Source: Euptelea pleiosperma
Lineage: Eukaryota > Streptophyta > Magnoliopsida > Ranunculales > Eupteleaceae
Assembly (NCBI GenBank): GCA_035048495.1
Contig: CM068542.1
Span: 39,089,109 to 39,153,108 of the forward strand
DNA: 64,000 nucleotides
Direction of reading: 5' to 3'
The notes under the pieces were generated by a model that was not told where the DNA came from, made no database searches, and worked only from the letters and a program-made list of their open reading frames with translations. Position 1 is the stretch's first letter; every line of letters starts with the position of its first letter. A program made the position numbers and the translations under genes. Positions 12,047 to 22,705 of this stretch are shown here, in pieces.

Positions 12047-13740
12047 TTTCTTATCTTGGAATGTCAAGTGTCTCGGGAGTAAGTAAAGGACAGTTTGTAG
12101 ATTGCTTACTTCAAAGGTGGAAGGTGGACATTGTGGTGTTGCAGGAGACTAAGAAGGAATTTATAACTGATACGAAGGTGGAGGACCTGTGGGGTGGTCT
12201 GGAATGTGGCTGGGAAGTGTTACAAGCTAGGGGATTAGGGGATGGCATTCTGGTTGTTTAGAACCAAGGAAATAGATTTCGCGAAATTATCAAAATATTT
12301 CATTTTGCGAAATAATGTTAAATTTCACGAAAGATATCCATTCATGTTGAAATATTTCTCGTGAACAGTTAATTTCAATCAATTGATAGTGTAAATATGT
12401 ATTATTTTGGTCGAAATGTGTCGACATGTACGGAAACATTTCAATCATAGGTAGGAAACATCCCGTTTGAGCTCAAAACCGCTTTAAATCTCATATTTGA
12501 TCCATTCAACCCCTTCCCATACATTTTTTTTTTTTTATAAAAATGACCAATCCATTGTAGATTTTTTGGTTCACGGTTGATCATGAGGACGAATCGAATC
12601 CGTTTTGGAGTTTTTCAAATTCGAAACATAGATAAGGATAAAATTTCTTGCTACGAATAAATAGATTAGGTGTAAATGCATCAAATCTATGATGCATTTA
12701 CACTGGATTTGTGCGTGGATTTGAAGATCGTGTAGGGTAAAAATTTAGAATAAACCCCAATTTCATTGGTATGTACCCTAAACATCCATGATTGTGCAAA
12801 AATTGATTATATGTTGCATAACTTAGCAGGTTCTACATGTTGGTTGGATTAAAAAGAAATTCAAAAAAATATTTAAACATTAAAGAATTAAATAGATGTT
12901 ATAAGTTAATATTAAATAGGATTTCTAAAATTACATATAATGTTAAGACATTAATGTAAGTGAATCAGGATTCGTTAATACCATACTTTATGACTTTTTA
13001 TGATTAGTAGTTAAATAATAATTATATAATTAAATTATACCTTGACTAACTATATATAGATACCTGTCTCAACATATTACAGACCGCTATGATCATTCAT
13101 TTCTCAAACTTTCCACAAATATTTCCATCATTTCCGCATTATTTCCATCATTTCCATGAAAAATGTATTATTTCCACTGGTCGAAATATTTTCATTTTTG
13201 GCTGGTCGAAATAAATCTCGAAACCGAAATTTATTTCCTTGTAAAATTTTGGTAGGAGTTTTTTATTAGAGAACTCTAACTATCGATTCTTAAAAGAATG
13301 TTGACGATCAAAGTCTTTGGATGTTCATTGGGGTTTACGAGCCTACTAACCCTAGTAGAAGAAGAGTTTTTTGAGCGGAGCTTGATTTTGTTCGAGGAAG
13401 GTGGTCGCACTCATGGTGTATCGGGGGTGACTTTATATCATCCAATTCTTGAGTGAAAAGAAGGGGGATAGCAAGTTGACGAGTAGTATGAGAGATTTTG
13501 ATGCTTTTGTAGAGAGGAGCGGTCTTCTTGATCTTCCTTTCACAGGAACAAAGTTCACTTGGACCAATAACTAGGAGAGGCCCTCGATGTCCACACTTGA
13601 TAGGTTCCTTGCCTCTGATGATTGGGAAGATATTTGTCCCAAGGTTGTTTAGGAAGTGCTGCCTAAACCAGCTCTGATCACAACCCGGTGATGCCTAGGT
13701 GTGGGAGTTTCTATAGAAGGCCAACACCTTTCAAATTCGA
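12033..13740 (+). pseudogene. LINE endonuclease domain remnant (interrupted)
   Basis: The endonuclease starts MMKLDFLSWNVKCLGSK at 12033. A one-base insertion near 12085 shifts the frame to KGQFVDCLLQRW...DIVVLQETKKEF (12086-12165), which contains the QET motif of LINE endonucleases. It reads on to GDGILVV and a TAG in place of a Trp codon, then a 977-bp insertion follows. The domain resumes at 13320 (FIGVYEPTNPSRR), GRWSHSWCIGGDF, LLDLPFTGTKFTWTN and DRFLASDDW (near 13600), then SDHNPV (near 13675). Several frame changes are needed, so it is not functional. Confidence 0.8.
12265..13241. mobile_element. 977-bp fold-back element inside the LINE
   Basis: Ends are inverted: caaggaaatagatttcg on the left and the complement of caaggaaataaatttcg on the right. 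Short motifs around the ends (gaaatatttc, ccatcatttcc) repeat in both orientations. LINE endonuclease sequence is continuous across it. A clean target duplication was not found: the flanking octamers tttagaac and taaaattt do not match. No ORF of note lies inside. The end sequence recalls the hAT-like MITEs elsewhere in the window, but kinship is only inferred. Confidence 0.6.
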
Positions 13741-13931
13741 GAATGTGGATGGAGGAACCTACGTTTCACGGATTAGTGGTTGAGTGGTGGGAATCCTTTC
13801 AGTTTGTGGGAAAGGTGGGAGTCATTCAAGCAGAAGTTGAAGGCTTTGAAAGGCAAGTTGAAGATCTGGAATAAGTATGTTCTTGGTTGTGTGGAGGATA
13901 AGATGAAGGGGCTCCATGAGGAGATAGCATC

Positions 13932-14260
13932 TGTTGTAAATAAGGTTGTAACCAGTAGATGAAGGTTGTAGATAGAAGAGGGAAAAAAGTGTAATGGAGG
14001 CGGAAGGTGGAGAAGGAGATTAGGGTTAAAGAAAGAAGTTGTGGGAAGAGGAGAGAATGAATTGTTAATTCATTCTCCCGCACTCACTGTATATATATAT
14101 ATGATGGGGAAAAACCCTACAAAGGAGAACACTATTCACGTGACACTATTCACGCAATACTATTCACGTGAATAGTGAAAACCCAAAAAAGGCCCTACGT
14201 GGGAAGTGGGACGCAACCCACTTGAGACACCCACATGGGTGTATTACATAAATTCCAACA
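13932..14260 (-). repeat. copia 3' LTR
   Basis: Left LTR, the 3' LTR on the element's strand. It contains a (TA)n run near 14090-14100 and three close copies of an actattcacg motif (14130-14177), one within the palindrome ttcacgtgaa that includes a G-box core CACGTG. It starts TG and ends CA on the plus strand and matches 18520-18847. Confidence 0.95.
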
Positions 14261-14271
14261 CTCCCCCTCAA
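14261..14271 (-). promoter_or_regulatory. copia polypurine tract
   Basis: On the minus strand the sequence TTGAGGGGGAG lies immediately upstream of the 3' LTR, the usual second-strand primer site. The native pol stop TGA overlaps it at 14268-14270. Confidence 0.85.
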
Positions 14272-17200
14272 GCTGGTGCAAAGATATCCATCATGCCCAG
14301 AATTCAGCCGATGGTTCTGATCAATTGGAGTCTCTACTGGTCGAGCTCCCAAATACCCAGTCTCATCCAGAAGGTCCAATACATACTTCCGTTGAGAGAT
14401 GAACATGCCCTTCTGAGACCAAGCAACTTCAATTCCCAAGAAGTATTTCAGCGGCCCCAAATCCTTTGTCTCAAACTCCGAGGACAAGAATGTCTTCAGC
14501 TGCTTTATCTCTTTAGGATCATTCCCAGTGATGACAATGTCATCAACATAGACGATCAGTGTCGTGGTACTAGTCTGCTGGTGCTTCACAAACAAAGTGT
14601 GATCGGCCTGACTCTGCTTGTAGTCCACTCGTCTGATCGCACTGCTAAACCGCTCAAACCATGCCCTTGGAGATTGCTTTAGCCCATACAGGGCTTTCCT
14701 TAACTTGCACACCTTGTTGTCACTTCCAGCAAGTGTCAACCCAGGTGGTAGTTTCATGTACACCTCTTCTGTCAAATCTCCATGCAGAAAGGCATTCTTC
14801 ACATCTAGTTGATGCAATCGCCAGGACAGGTTGGCAGCTAAGGATAGAAGAACTCTGACCGAGTTCATCTTGGCCACAGGTGCAAAAGTCTCCTGATAGT
14901 CTATCCCATATGTCTGAGTGAATCCCTTGGCTACGAGTCTTGCCTTGTATCGTTCGACTGACTCATCAGCTTTATTTTTCACTGTAAAGACCCATTTGCA
15001 CCCCACAAGTTTCTTTCCTCTGGGTAGTTGAACAAGTTCCCATGTTTTGTTCTTCTCAAGAGCCTGCATTTCATCCATCATAGCTTCTTTCCACTTTGGG
15101 TGACTAAGTGCGTTTGCAACACTGGAAGGCAAAGAAACAGAGGAGGCAATACTGACAAAATTCTGATATGACGGAGACAGAGACTAATACGAGACAAAAT
15201 GTGAGATAGGGTGTTCCGTACAAGTACGTACACCCTTTCGAAGTGCAATAGGGAGGTCAATATCAGTGCTCGTATGATCGTCAGAAGTAGGAGATGCATG
15301 TGGCTCAAGAACAGAAATAGGAACTGAGGCAGGGACAGAAGCAATACCTGGAACTGGATCCGAGGGGAGACTTGCAGATGTAGGCACAAGGACAGTGGCT
15401 TGTCCTTTCTTCTTGGTTCTGACATATACACGCACATCAGCTGCAGTAGTGGAAGTGTCATTGTCACTAAACTGAGGTCCCGGCATAGGAATAGAGACAG
15501 GCAGAGGGCTGGGGACACTCTCTTCTGCAACATCATGCTCCCCCTGAAGAGAGGTCTGCTCACCAAAGAAGGGGATGGACTCAGCGAATGTAACATCCAT
15601 AGAGATGAAGCGACGACGGGTAGCAGGATGATAACATTTGTACCATTTTTTATTAGAGGGGTACCCCAAGAAGATGCACTTTAAGGCCCGCGGATCTAAC
15701 TTGTCCCTCGAAGAACGATGAATATGGACATAACAAACACACCCAAAGACCTTTGGAGGAACAACGAAAGTCGGGCGGTCAGGAACCAGGAGAGATAGGG
15801 GAGTCTGAAATCCGAGAACCCGAGAGGGCATACAATTGATGAGGTAAGCAGCAAGTAAGACAGACTCAGACCAATAGTGTTTCGAAACCTGCATGCCTAA
15901 CCGGAGAGCACGCTCAACTTCAAGAAGGTGACGATTTTTTCTCTCAGCAGTCCCATTCTGTTGAGGTGTCGAAGGGCACGAGGTCTGATGAACAATACCA
16001 TGTGAAGCAAAGTAGGATTTTAGACCCCCATCGAGGTATTCCCCCCCATTGTCAGAGCGAAGAATCTTAAGAGTGGTATGGAACTGAGTGGTAACCATCT
16101 TATGGAACTCTTGGAAAATGGAGAATACAGCATCTTTGGTTCGCATAAGGTACACCAAGGTACAACCACTAAAGTCATCTACAAAGGTAACAAAGTACCG
16201 ATATCCAAACAAAGAAGTCACAGGCGCGGGGCCCCACACATCAGAATGCACAATAGAAAAAAGAGTAGTACTTTTATTCTCACTAATGGGAAAAACAGAA
16301 CAATGTTTGGCCAGTTCACATGTTTCACAATGAAACGGAATTGCAGAAACAGAAGAGAAAGCAGGAAAGACACGCTTTAAGACTGACACGGGTACATGAC
16401 CTAGCCGGTTATGCCAAAGCATTAACTGGTCTTTATTGACTCTACTACTAGTACTGATGCTAGAGATCGAAGAATCTATGATGTATAAGCCACCGTCCTC
16501 AAGACCACTGCCAATCGTCCGCCTCGACTCCAGATCCTGAAACACACAGTGAGAAGGAAAAAACGTTACACTGCAGTTAAGACTTTTGGTAAGACTACCG
16601 ACGGATAGTAAATTAGCGGTGAATTGTGGAACATGCAAAACAGAAGACAAAGAGAGAGCTGGTGTGGCATGAACATCCCCTTTTCCAGAGATAGAGGAAT
16701 AGGTACCATCAGCTATCCGAACTTTGTCACGACCAGAGCAAATACCATAACTAGAGAAAACGGAGGACATACCAGTCATGTGATCAGACGCCCCTGAATC
16801 AATGATCCAAAAAGGGCTGGAAGGTACAGTAGAGGCGGAAAAAGTAGTCCTAGTACCTGTGTGAGCAAATGCAGACGTGGAAGTAGAGGCCTGGCCATTG
16901 AGTTGGGCCATCATGCGGTGAAGTCGCTCAAGATCTGTAGGAGAGAACGAGTCTGCGTCCCCAGAGGAGGTAGACACTGGTGGTGCGGTGTCTTGTGTGA
17001 CTGAGTGCGCTGAGGGAGGTCCCTGTTTTGCTGATTGACGCTGACGGGAAGTCGGGGCCTGTCCTGGGGGACGTCCATGGAGCTTCTAGCAAGTGTCTTG
17101 GATATGACCCATGCGACCGCAGTGATCACGCTTGGGTCTGGGTCGGTCCCCAGACTCCTTCGGACTGGATGTCTGGCCCTTCTAATTGGTAGCAGCCAGG

Positions 17201-17934
17201 GCAGAGCGGTCATGAGTATCACTCCCACTGCGGAGTTGCATGGCAGAGCGGCGGCTGTCCTCCCCCTGAATGTAACCATAGACCTGTGCTAGAGAGGTAG
17301 GAGCAGGATCCCTACCAAGGATCTGAACACGAGCTCCCTTAAAGCTCGGATGAAGGCAGGAGAGAAACTGGAAGATCCGGGAACGTTCAACCATCACCCT
17401 GAAGGACTTAACGTCATCTCCGCACTTGAGGGAGTAACTCTGGTAGTGATCGATCTCCTCCCATTTGCTTCGAAGGGAAGCATAATATGTACCAAGCTTC
17501 ATCTCCCCTTAACGAAGACAAGATATCTCTTGTTCTAGTTCATAGAGCTTGGCGAAATTGCCCACCTGGGAGTATGTCTGAGATACGACATCCCAAACAT
17601 CTTTAGCCGTTGGTAGGAACATAAACCCTTTGCTGATCTGAGTTTGCATCGAGTGAAGAAGCCAGGACATGACAGTCAGGTTCTCCATAACCCAAATCCG
17701 ATGAGATTTGTCCTTCGGATCTGGTTCTTTAGTAGCACCTATCAGATACTTACTGTAGCCACGGCCCCCGATGTACATGAGAGCGGAAGTCTTCCATTCC
17801 AGGAAGTTGGTGCCATCGAGCTTCACAGTGGTGATGCAGAGCTGAGGGTTGTGATCTCCATGAGAGCCATGAGTCACAGGACGATCCTCAGAGGAAGAGC
17901 TAGAAATCACAGATGTGGCCTCGGGGGAACTCAT
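14268..17934 (-). pseudogene. copia gag-pol polyprotein, broken by stops and an RNase H deletion
   Basis: A single reading frame from ATG at 17934 carries gag (LDGTNFLEWKTSALMYI), zinc knuckle, protease (WIIDSGASDHM, Asp near 16800), integrase (HNRLGH, CETC, HSDVWG, LRSDNGGEY, NGTAERKNR: the D, D and E residues are present) and RT (CKWVF, YKARLVAKGF, QLDVKNAFLHGDL, LYGLKQSPRAWF, LIVYVDDIVITG). Four in-frame stops interrupt it: near 17509, 17182, 17089 (TAG for the Trp after the knuckle) and 15184. The first Cys of the CCHC knuckle reads Arg. After the RT reading IDQNHRLNS (near 14297) the sequence jumps to the pol C-terminus (GMMDIFAPA and stop) in a shifted frame, so the whole RNase H is deleted. 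The element cannot transpose by itself. Confidence 0.93.
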
Positions 17935-18507
17935 CGGAGTAGGACCACCAAAAATAGCAGGTAGTGTACTGGAAGCTCCCAGAAAACCGAAGCGAGGTCT
18001 AGAAGATCCCTAAAGGCCCAATGAGTGGTGCGCCTAGGACAGGAGGGCCCAGAGAGGTCTGATTTTGAAAGAAAATCAAAACCCAAAAAATAACAGGGGA
18101 TCCGGGTGATTTTTGGAAACTAGGGTTTCGACGGTTAGAATTCGTTGAATCAAGTTTCGAACTGTTCCACGAGCAGTACTGAAGAGGGCGGCAAGGTCAG
18201 AGGGGCCTGCTGTTGCACGAATATCACAAAAAACCAAAACCCAAAAATCCACGAAAAACGTGTTGGCCGGAAAAACGTTGGAGAAGCTTGAGAAGAAGAT
18301 AAACTGGATCTCTGTTGCGGCTGAGGGAAAAAACTAACCAGGAAATAAGAGTCTGGTGTTTTGCCTCAAGATTAATCCCCGGATAGCGCAGGAATGATCT
18401 CTACGATTTCTTCAAAAGTTCTCATCGGCTCCGGATGCTCACATAACCGTCTTAGATCGGAATGGAGTTTCTAGGGGACAAAGACACATGCCCTAGAGCT
18501 ATACCAT

Positions 18508-18519
18508 GCTCTGATACCA
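18508..18519 (-). promoter_or_regulatory. copia primer-binding site (initiator tRNA-Met)
   Basis: TGGTATCAGAGC on the minus strand directly follows the 5' LTR and is complementary to the 3' end of plant initiator tRNA-Met, the standard first-strand primer of copia elements. Confidence 0.93.
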
Positions 18520-18847
18520 TGTTGTAAATAAGGTTGTAACCAGTAGATGAAGGTTGTAGATAGAAGAGGGAAAAAAGTGTAATGGAGGCGGAAGGTGGAG
18601 AAGGAGATTAGGGTTAAAGAGAGAAGTTGTGGGAAGAGGTTAATTCATTCTCCCGCACTCACTGTATATATATATGATGGGGAGAAACCCTACAAAGGAT
18701 AACACTATTCATGTGATACTATTCACGTGTTACTATTCACGCGACACTATTCACGTGAATAGTGAAAACCCCAAAAAGGCCCCACGGGGGAAGTGGGACG
18801 CAGCCCACTTGAGACACCCACGTGGGTGTATTACATAAACTCCAACA
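18520..18847 (-). repeat. copia 5' LTR
   Basis: Right LTR, the 5' LTR on the element's strand and so the expected promoter. It differs from the left copy by an additional actattcacg repeat and lacks a 13-bp piece near 14057. The element's untranslated leader lies between it and the gag ATG at 17934. Confidence 0.93.
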
Positions 18848-18852
18848 GCATC

Positions 18853-20280
18853 CATTGCAGGAAGGATGAGATTGATGGGGTGACGGAGGCCGAAGGGAGG
18901 AGGTTGGAAGCTAAGGAGGAGTTTCACAAGTGGGCTCTCATGGAGGAGATCAGTTGGAGGCAGAAGGCGAGGGTGAAGTGGTTATATGAAGGTGACATGA
19001 ATTCCAAGTTCTTTCGTCAGGTAGCTAGTGTGAGGCGGACTAATTATGTATGTGGTCACGAAGGAGGATGAGATTAGGGATAGGGTAGTGGAGTACCACT
19101 CCCGTCTTTATTCGGAGTTTTGTACCTTTCGACCCAAGGTGGATTGTCTTCAATTCGACTGGATTGATGGACAGCAAAAGGTGAGACTGGAGAGACCTTT
19201 TGAGGAAGATGAGATTGTTAGGGCCATTGGCGATCTTGGGGGGGTGGGGGCAAGAAGCCCTGGGGCCAGATGGTCTCTCTTTGGCCTGTTAAAGGAGGTT
19301 GAGGAGGAACCTGTTATGGATAGGTGCTTGAACAACACTTTCATCACTCTTATCCTTAAGAAGGGGCGAAATCTTTGTTGGACTTTCACCCCATTAGCCT
19401 TGTGGAGAGTACTACAAGATCATCTCAAAGGTTTTAGCATCTAGGATGAAGGAGGTGATGGGGTCGGTTATGTGTGTTAATTGCGAATGAATGCATCGAT
19501 TCTAAAGTGAGAGAGGAGGAGGGCATTGTTTGTAAGATTGACATGGAGATAGCCTACGACCACTTATGTTGGAAGCTCCTTGATTATATGCTGGATAGAA
19601 TGGGGTTCGGTTGGAGGTGGAGGAAATTGATTCGGGTCTATATCTCTTCTGCTTCATTCTCTGTTTTGGTGAATGGTGCTCTGGCAGGCTATTTTAGTAG
19701 CTCCATCTAGGGAGTTGAGACAAGGAGATCCCTTATCCAAGTTCTTGTTTATTGTAGTGGTCGAAGCGTTTTTTAGCAGAATGATTAGTAGAGCGGCAAA
19801 GGAGGGTATGATTGAAGGGTTTCTTTCGAGCATCAGAGGTTCAGTGATTACCCACTTGCAGTTTGTTGATGATACGATTATCTTTGCCTAGGCTTCTCAT
19901 CATCAGTTGTGGTATATTTGTTGTGTTCTGAGATGGTTTGAAGCAGTTTTAGGCTTGTGCGTTAACATGGTCAAAAGTGAGGTGTTTGGGGTTGGAGAGG
20001 TGTCGGGGTTGAGGGAGGGAGTTGGCCAGGACCTTGGGTTGTAAGGTTGGTAGGCTTCCTACTACCTACCTTGGGCTTCTGTGGGCGCCAAGTGTAAGGC
20101 CATGTCTATATGTGATTCGGTGGTGGAAAGGTTTGGTCAAAGGCTAGCAAGGTTGAAGAAGAGATATCTTTCCAAAGGAGGCAAGATTACAGTCATCAAG
20201 AGGTGCAGGAAGGGGAAGTGGGGACTTCAGCGTCTCAGTCGTATGGGTGCAGCCTTTGGAATGGTATTTTGATGGTGCTA
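18853..20280 (+). pseudogene. LINE reverse transcriptase remnant
   Basis: Continues the LINE after the copia element. It reads EISWRQKARVKWLYEGDMN (18947-19003), NNTFITLILKKG (19333), a frame change, KIDMEIAYDHLCWKLLDYML (19533-19592), SVLVNGALAGYF (19660-19695), LRQGDPLS (19713), QFVDDTIIFA (19860-19889), then a TAG, and GRLPTTYLG-like sequence near 20050. FVDDT is the catalytic box (usually F/YADDT). At least three frame changes and several stops are needed. It fades near 20490 in a FRRNLNN-like reading of the zinc-binding C-terminal region. Confidence 0.85.
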
Positions 20281-20492
20281 GATCGCTTCAGAGAAGGTAT
20301 CAAGTTTAAAGTGGGGAAAGGGGACATGATCCGCTTCTGAGAGGACATTTCGTGTTGGGAAGAACCCTTTAAAGAAGCGTGTCTTTATATCTCATTTCTG
20401 TTCTCCAATGGGCTAAGATTCAAGAGTGTGTTGAGGTTAGTAAGGGGTTGGCTTCGTGGAGGTTTGCCTTTAGGAGGAATTTGAACAATTAG

Positions 20493-21002
20493 TGCATGTG
20501 CATTTATTGGTGCAAAAAAGTTGGTCCCCTAAGCCTGACCCACAAATTCCAGCTAGGTTAGCTATAATAAGTTGGCAAAAAAGGGTCAATTTCCCATAGT
20601 CAAAAAGTAATGGCAATTTTGTAAATAGATTTGGTAGAAAATTCAATGCAGCTTTCTTCTCTGGTCAAGCACGTGTGCTCAAAAGTAGTTCCATCAATTT
20701 TCTCACTATCAAAAGTAGATCAAGTGGACAAATTTTATAGTCTAAATATAAACTAAGATTGTTGGATTATGTCTACTTAAGATGATAACTGTAAATTCAA
20801 ACTAAATAAATCAAGTTTAGAGAAAGACATTGTTATAAGGCTGAAATTGAAGATACCAACACATTTCTCATAAAGCTAGTAGAATGCTTTGAAAATAATA
20901 TGCATGCTCACTTAGAGAGTAATTTAACACTAAAATTTCAGATCTGGTTTCTGAACTAAATGAACAATTAGCATACCATAAATTCAAATAAGAACAACTA
21001 GA
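20493..21002. other. Intergenic, no gene seen
   Basis: AT-rich sequence without a supported ORF. It includes the left member of a diverged direct repeat described separately. Confidence 0.6.
20538..20690 (+). repeat. Diverged direct repeat, left copy (partner 21598-21740)
   Basis: Both copies share, in order, ccacaaattc.agct, aaaggtcaatttcc.atag, a ttggtaaaaaattcaa-like block and cttgtcaagca.gtg. The copies lie about 1.06 kb apart and flank the SINE. Without primer site or tract the pair cannot be called LTRs. Confidence 0.5.
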
Positions 21003-21015
21003 ATATTACTAGTAT

Positions 21016-21143
21016 TTTTTTTATACCATGGGTATCTGGGCCTCTAAGGGCACCCGACTAGTCCCACAAGGCACGTATGTCACCCCTTCCACACATACCG
21101 GGTGAACTAGGATGGCCCCAAGGGGGGATTCGAACTTCGGACC
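21016..21143 (-). mobile_element. tRNA-derived SINE, probably 5'-truncated, with 13-bp target duplication
   Basis: On the minus strand the insert starts near a Pol III B-box (AGTTCGAATCCC at 21126-21137) and ends in an A-rich tail (T run on plus, 21016-21022). It is flanked by identical 13-mers atattactagtat at 21003-21015 and 21144-21156. Target duplication plus tail shows target-primed retroposition. The A-box expected upstream of the B-box is missing, so the copy is truncated at its 5' end. Confidence 0.8.
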
Positions 21144-21156
21144 ATATTACTAGTAT

Positions 21157-22318
21157 AATCAATGTTCTAAGAATAAGCAACACTAAATGACTCTTAAAAT
21201 TATAGAAGGCTCTTACCAAACAAGGTTAGCAACAATGATCAAATCAAAGCACTTTAGCATGATCTCAGAAACTTTCAGAGAAAGATATTGAAGCTACTCA
21301 TCATGTTAAAAAAGTTGATCAGTCGAGTTTTGAACAGTTGTCCTTAGCATAGATTTAGCTCTCCCACAGTTGACCCCTTTTTTGAAATATGATGCAAATT
21401 GGGTGGAATGAACCTCTACCTTCACGATAAATGATCAAGAGCTAGCATAATGTGCAATTACCAATCCGAGTCCAAAATAAAATAGAACAAGAAGAGAGAA
21501 AGAGGGCTTTCTTTTCTTTTTGGAAGAAGAAAGAGTGATGTAGAAGCTTCTGGTGTTGCGTTGTTGTGTCAAGAGTAAATAGTACTTCTCTCTTTAATAG
21601 CCACAAATTCTAGCTGGGTACAACTGCAAGTAGTGGAAAAAAAGGTCAATTTCCTATAGTTAAAAATCATTGGAAATTTTATAGTTAGCTTTGGTAAAAA
21701 ATTCAAACAACTTTTCCTCTCTTGTCAAGCATGTGGAAAAGCAACTTTAGAAAAAGATGAGAGCAATTATGAAATTCAATAGAATCATGAAATAAAACTA
21801 ATAGACCCTCTCACTCTCTCTTTCCAAAACCAAGGATTTTAAGTAATCACATAAGCTATAGAGAACATTGCTAAAACAACAATGAGATCTATGCTTGGAA
21901 GTTGGAACTTGACCATATTACCTATATCCAAGGTTTAAAATATTGTTCTCTCTCATTGTCTCAATAAGTTGATGAAGCAAGACATATAACCAAAATGAAA
22001 CAAGACGGAACAAGAAAAAGTACATATACCACGAAAATAAAATAATAAACCAATTTTAGTACTTCAATTAAGTTTTTGGCTGGAGACGATCCATTCCCTT
22101 ACGTACAGTCTCGGTACCTTATCGGAACGAGACGAAATGAGATTTTCAACATGCCATTATCCTCCTCTGAATAATGAGCTATAAAGGGTAATTATTTTTT
22201 TTTAACAAGAAAAAAACTATGTTGGCAATTTCACTAGTATTTCGAGCACCTCTCTTTTAGAGCAAAGATCAGAATGCGTTAAATACTTGAATGAAACCCA
22301 AATATAGGTGAGCTCTAG
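21157..22318. other. Intergenic, no gene seen
   Basis: AT-rich. It holds the right member of the direct repeat (21598-21740) and otherwise nothing I can identify. Confidence 0.6.
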
Positions 22319-22705
22319 TGATGCGGACATCAAAGCATCACATGGGTTCTACCAATGGAAGACAATGAAAAGATTTTGAAGACTCCACATTGGAAAGATG
22401 CATGTGGGCTACGTAGGGAATTTTGTCGTTTTTGCTTTTCTAGGCTTATTTTGATATTTTTAGAGTTTTGGTTGTCTTTACAATTAGCCCAAAGTTAGGA
22501 GGCTCATTGGTATTTTGGTTAGTTACTTTAAGTTATATTTTTTTTTATAGCCATTAGGTTAGATGGATGGCTGAGATTAGACTAAGGTGTTTTGTGTTAT
22601 TATATAAACTCTTTTAGTTGTAATCGTTTATTAATGATGAAATATATTGACTATTGCTTTTTGAGAATCTCTTGTAGATTGTTCTCATACTTCCTTGGTG
22701 CGAAT
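22319..22705 (+). repeat. Possible solo LTR or retrotransposon 5' end
   Basis: The stretch starts tgatgcggacatcaaagc, has a TATA-like tatataaact near 22600 and a downstream CT-rich leader (22710-22765), as plant LTR-leader junctions do. No partner LTR, primer site or target duplication was found, so this is a weak call. Confidence 0.25.

Larger units (their letters stand above)
13932..18847 (-). mobile_element. Ty1/copia element with two LTRs and 5-bp target duplication, RNase H deleted
   Basis: LTRs of 329 bp (13932-14260) and 328 bp (18520-18847) both start TGTTG and end CAACA. The pentamer gcatc flanks the element at 13927-13931 and 18848-18852. Inside, on the minus strand, are a primer-binding site complementary to initiator tRNA-Met, gag, protease, integrase and RT in copia order, and a polypurine tract. 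The LTRs differ by about 11 substitutions and three small indels by my count, so the insertion is fairly recent but not new. The element inserted into LINE sequence. Confidence 0.95.
10934..20492 (+). mobile_element. Degenerate L1-type LINE, split by two younger insertions
   Basis: LINE parts are 10934-12264, 13242-13931 and 18853-20492. In order they carry an ORF1/linker region, an apurinic-type endonuclease (start MMKLDFLSWNVKCLGS at 12033; FTGTKFTWTNN near 13541-13573) and an RT (LYEGDMNSKFFRQ at 18985-19022; NNTFITLILKKG near 19333; QFVDDT at 19860-19876). The LINE is cut by the fold-back at 12265 and by the copia element at 13932. Its 5' end abuts gypsy unit I and its 3' end stops in the region after RT, with no clear poly(A). 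Frameshifts and stops occur throughout, so it is inactive. Confidence 0.85.

Noticed and set aside
15078..15596. Minus-strand 172-codon ORF overlapping copia pol
   Set aside because: Out-of-frame shadow of the integrase-RT linker.
18793..19071. Plus-strand 92-codon ORF
   Set aside because: It runs from the copia LTR across the target duplication into the LINE; a chance fusion, although its second half is LINE RT sequence.
20538..21740. TRIM element bounded by direct repeats
   Set aside because: No primer site, polypurine tract or target duplication was found at either end.
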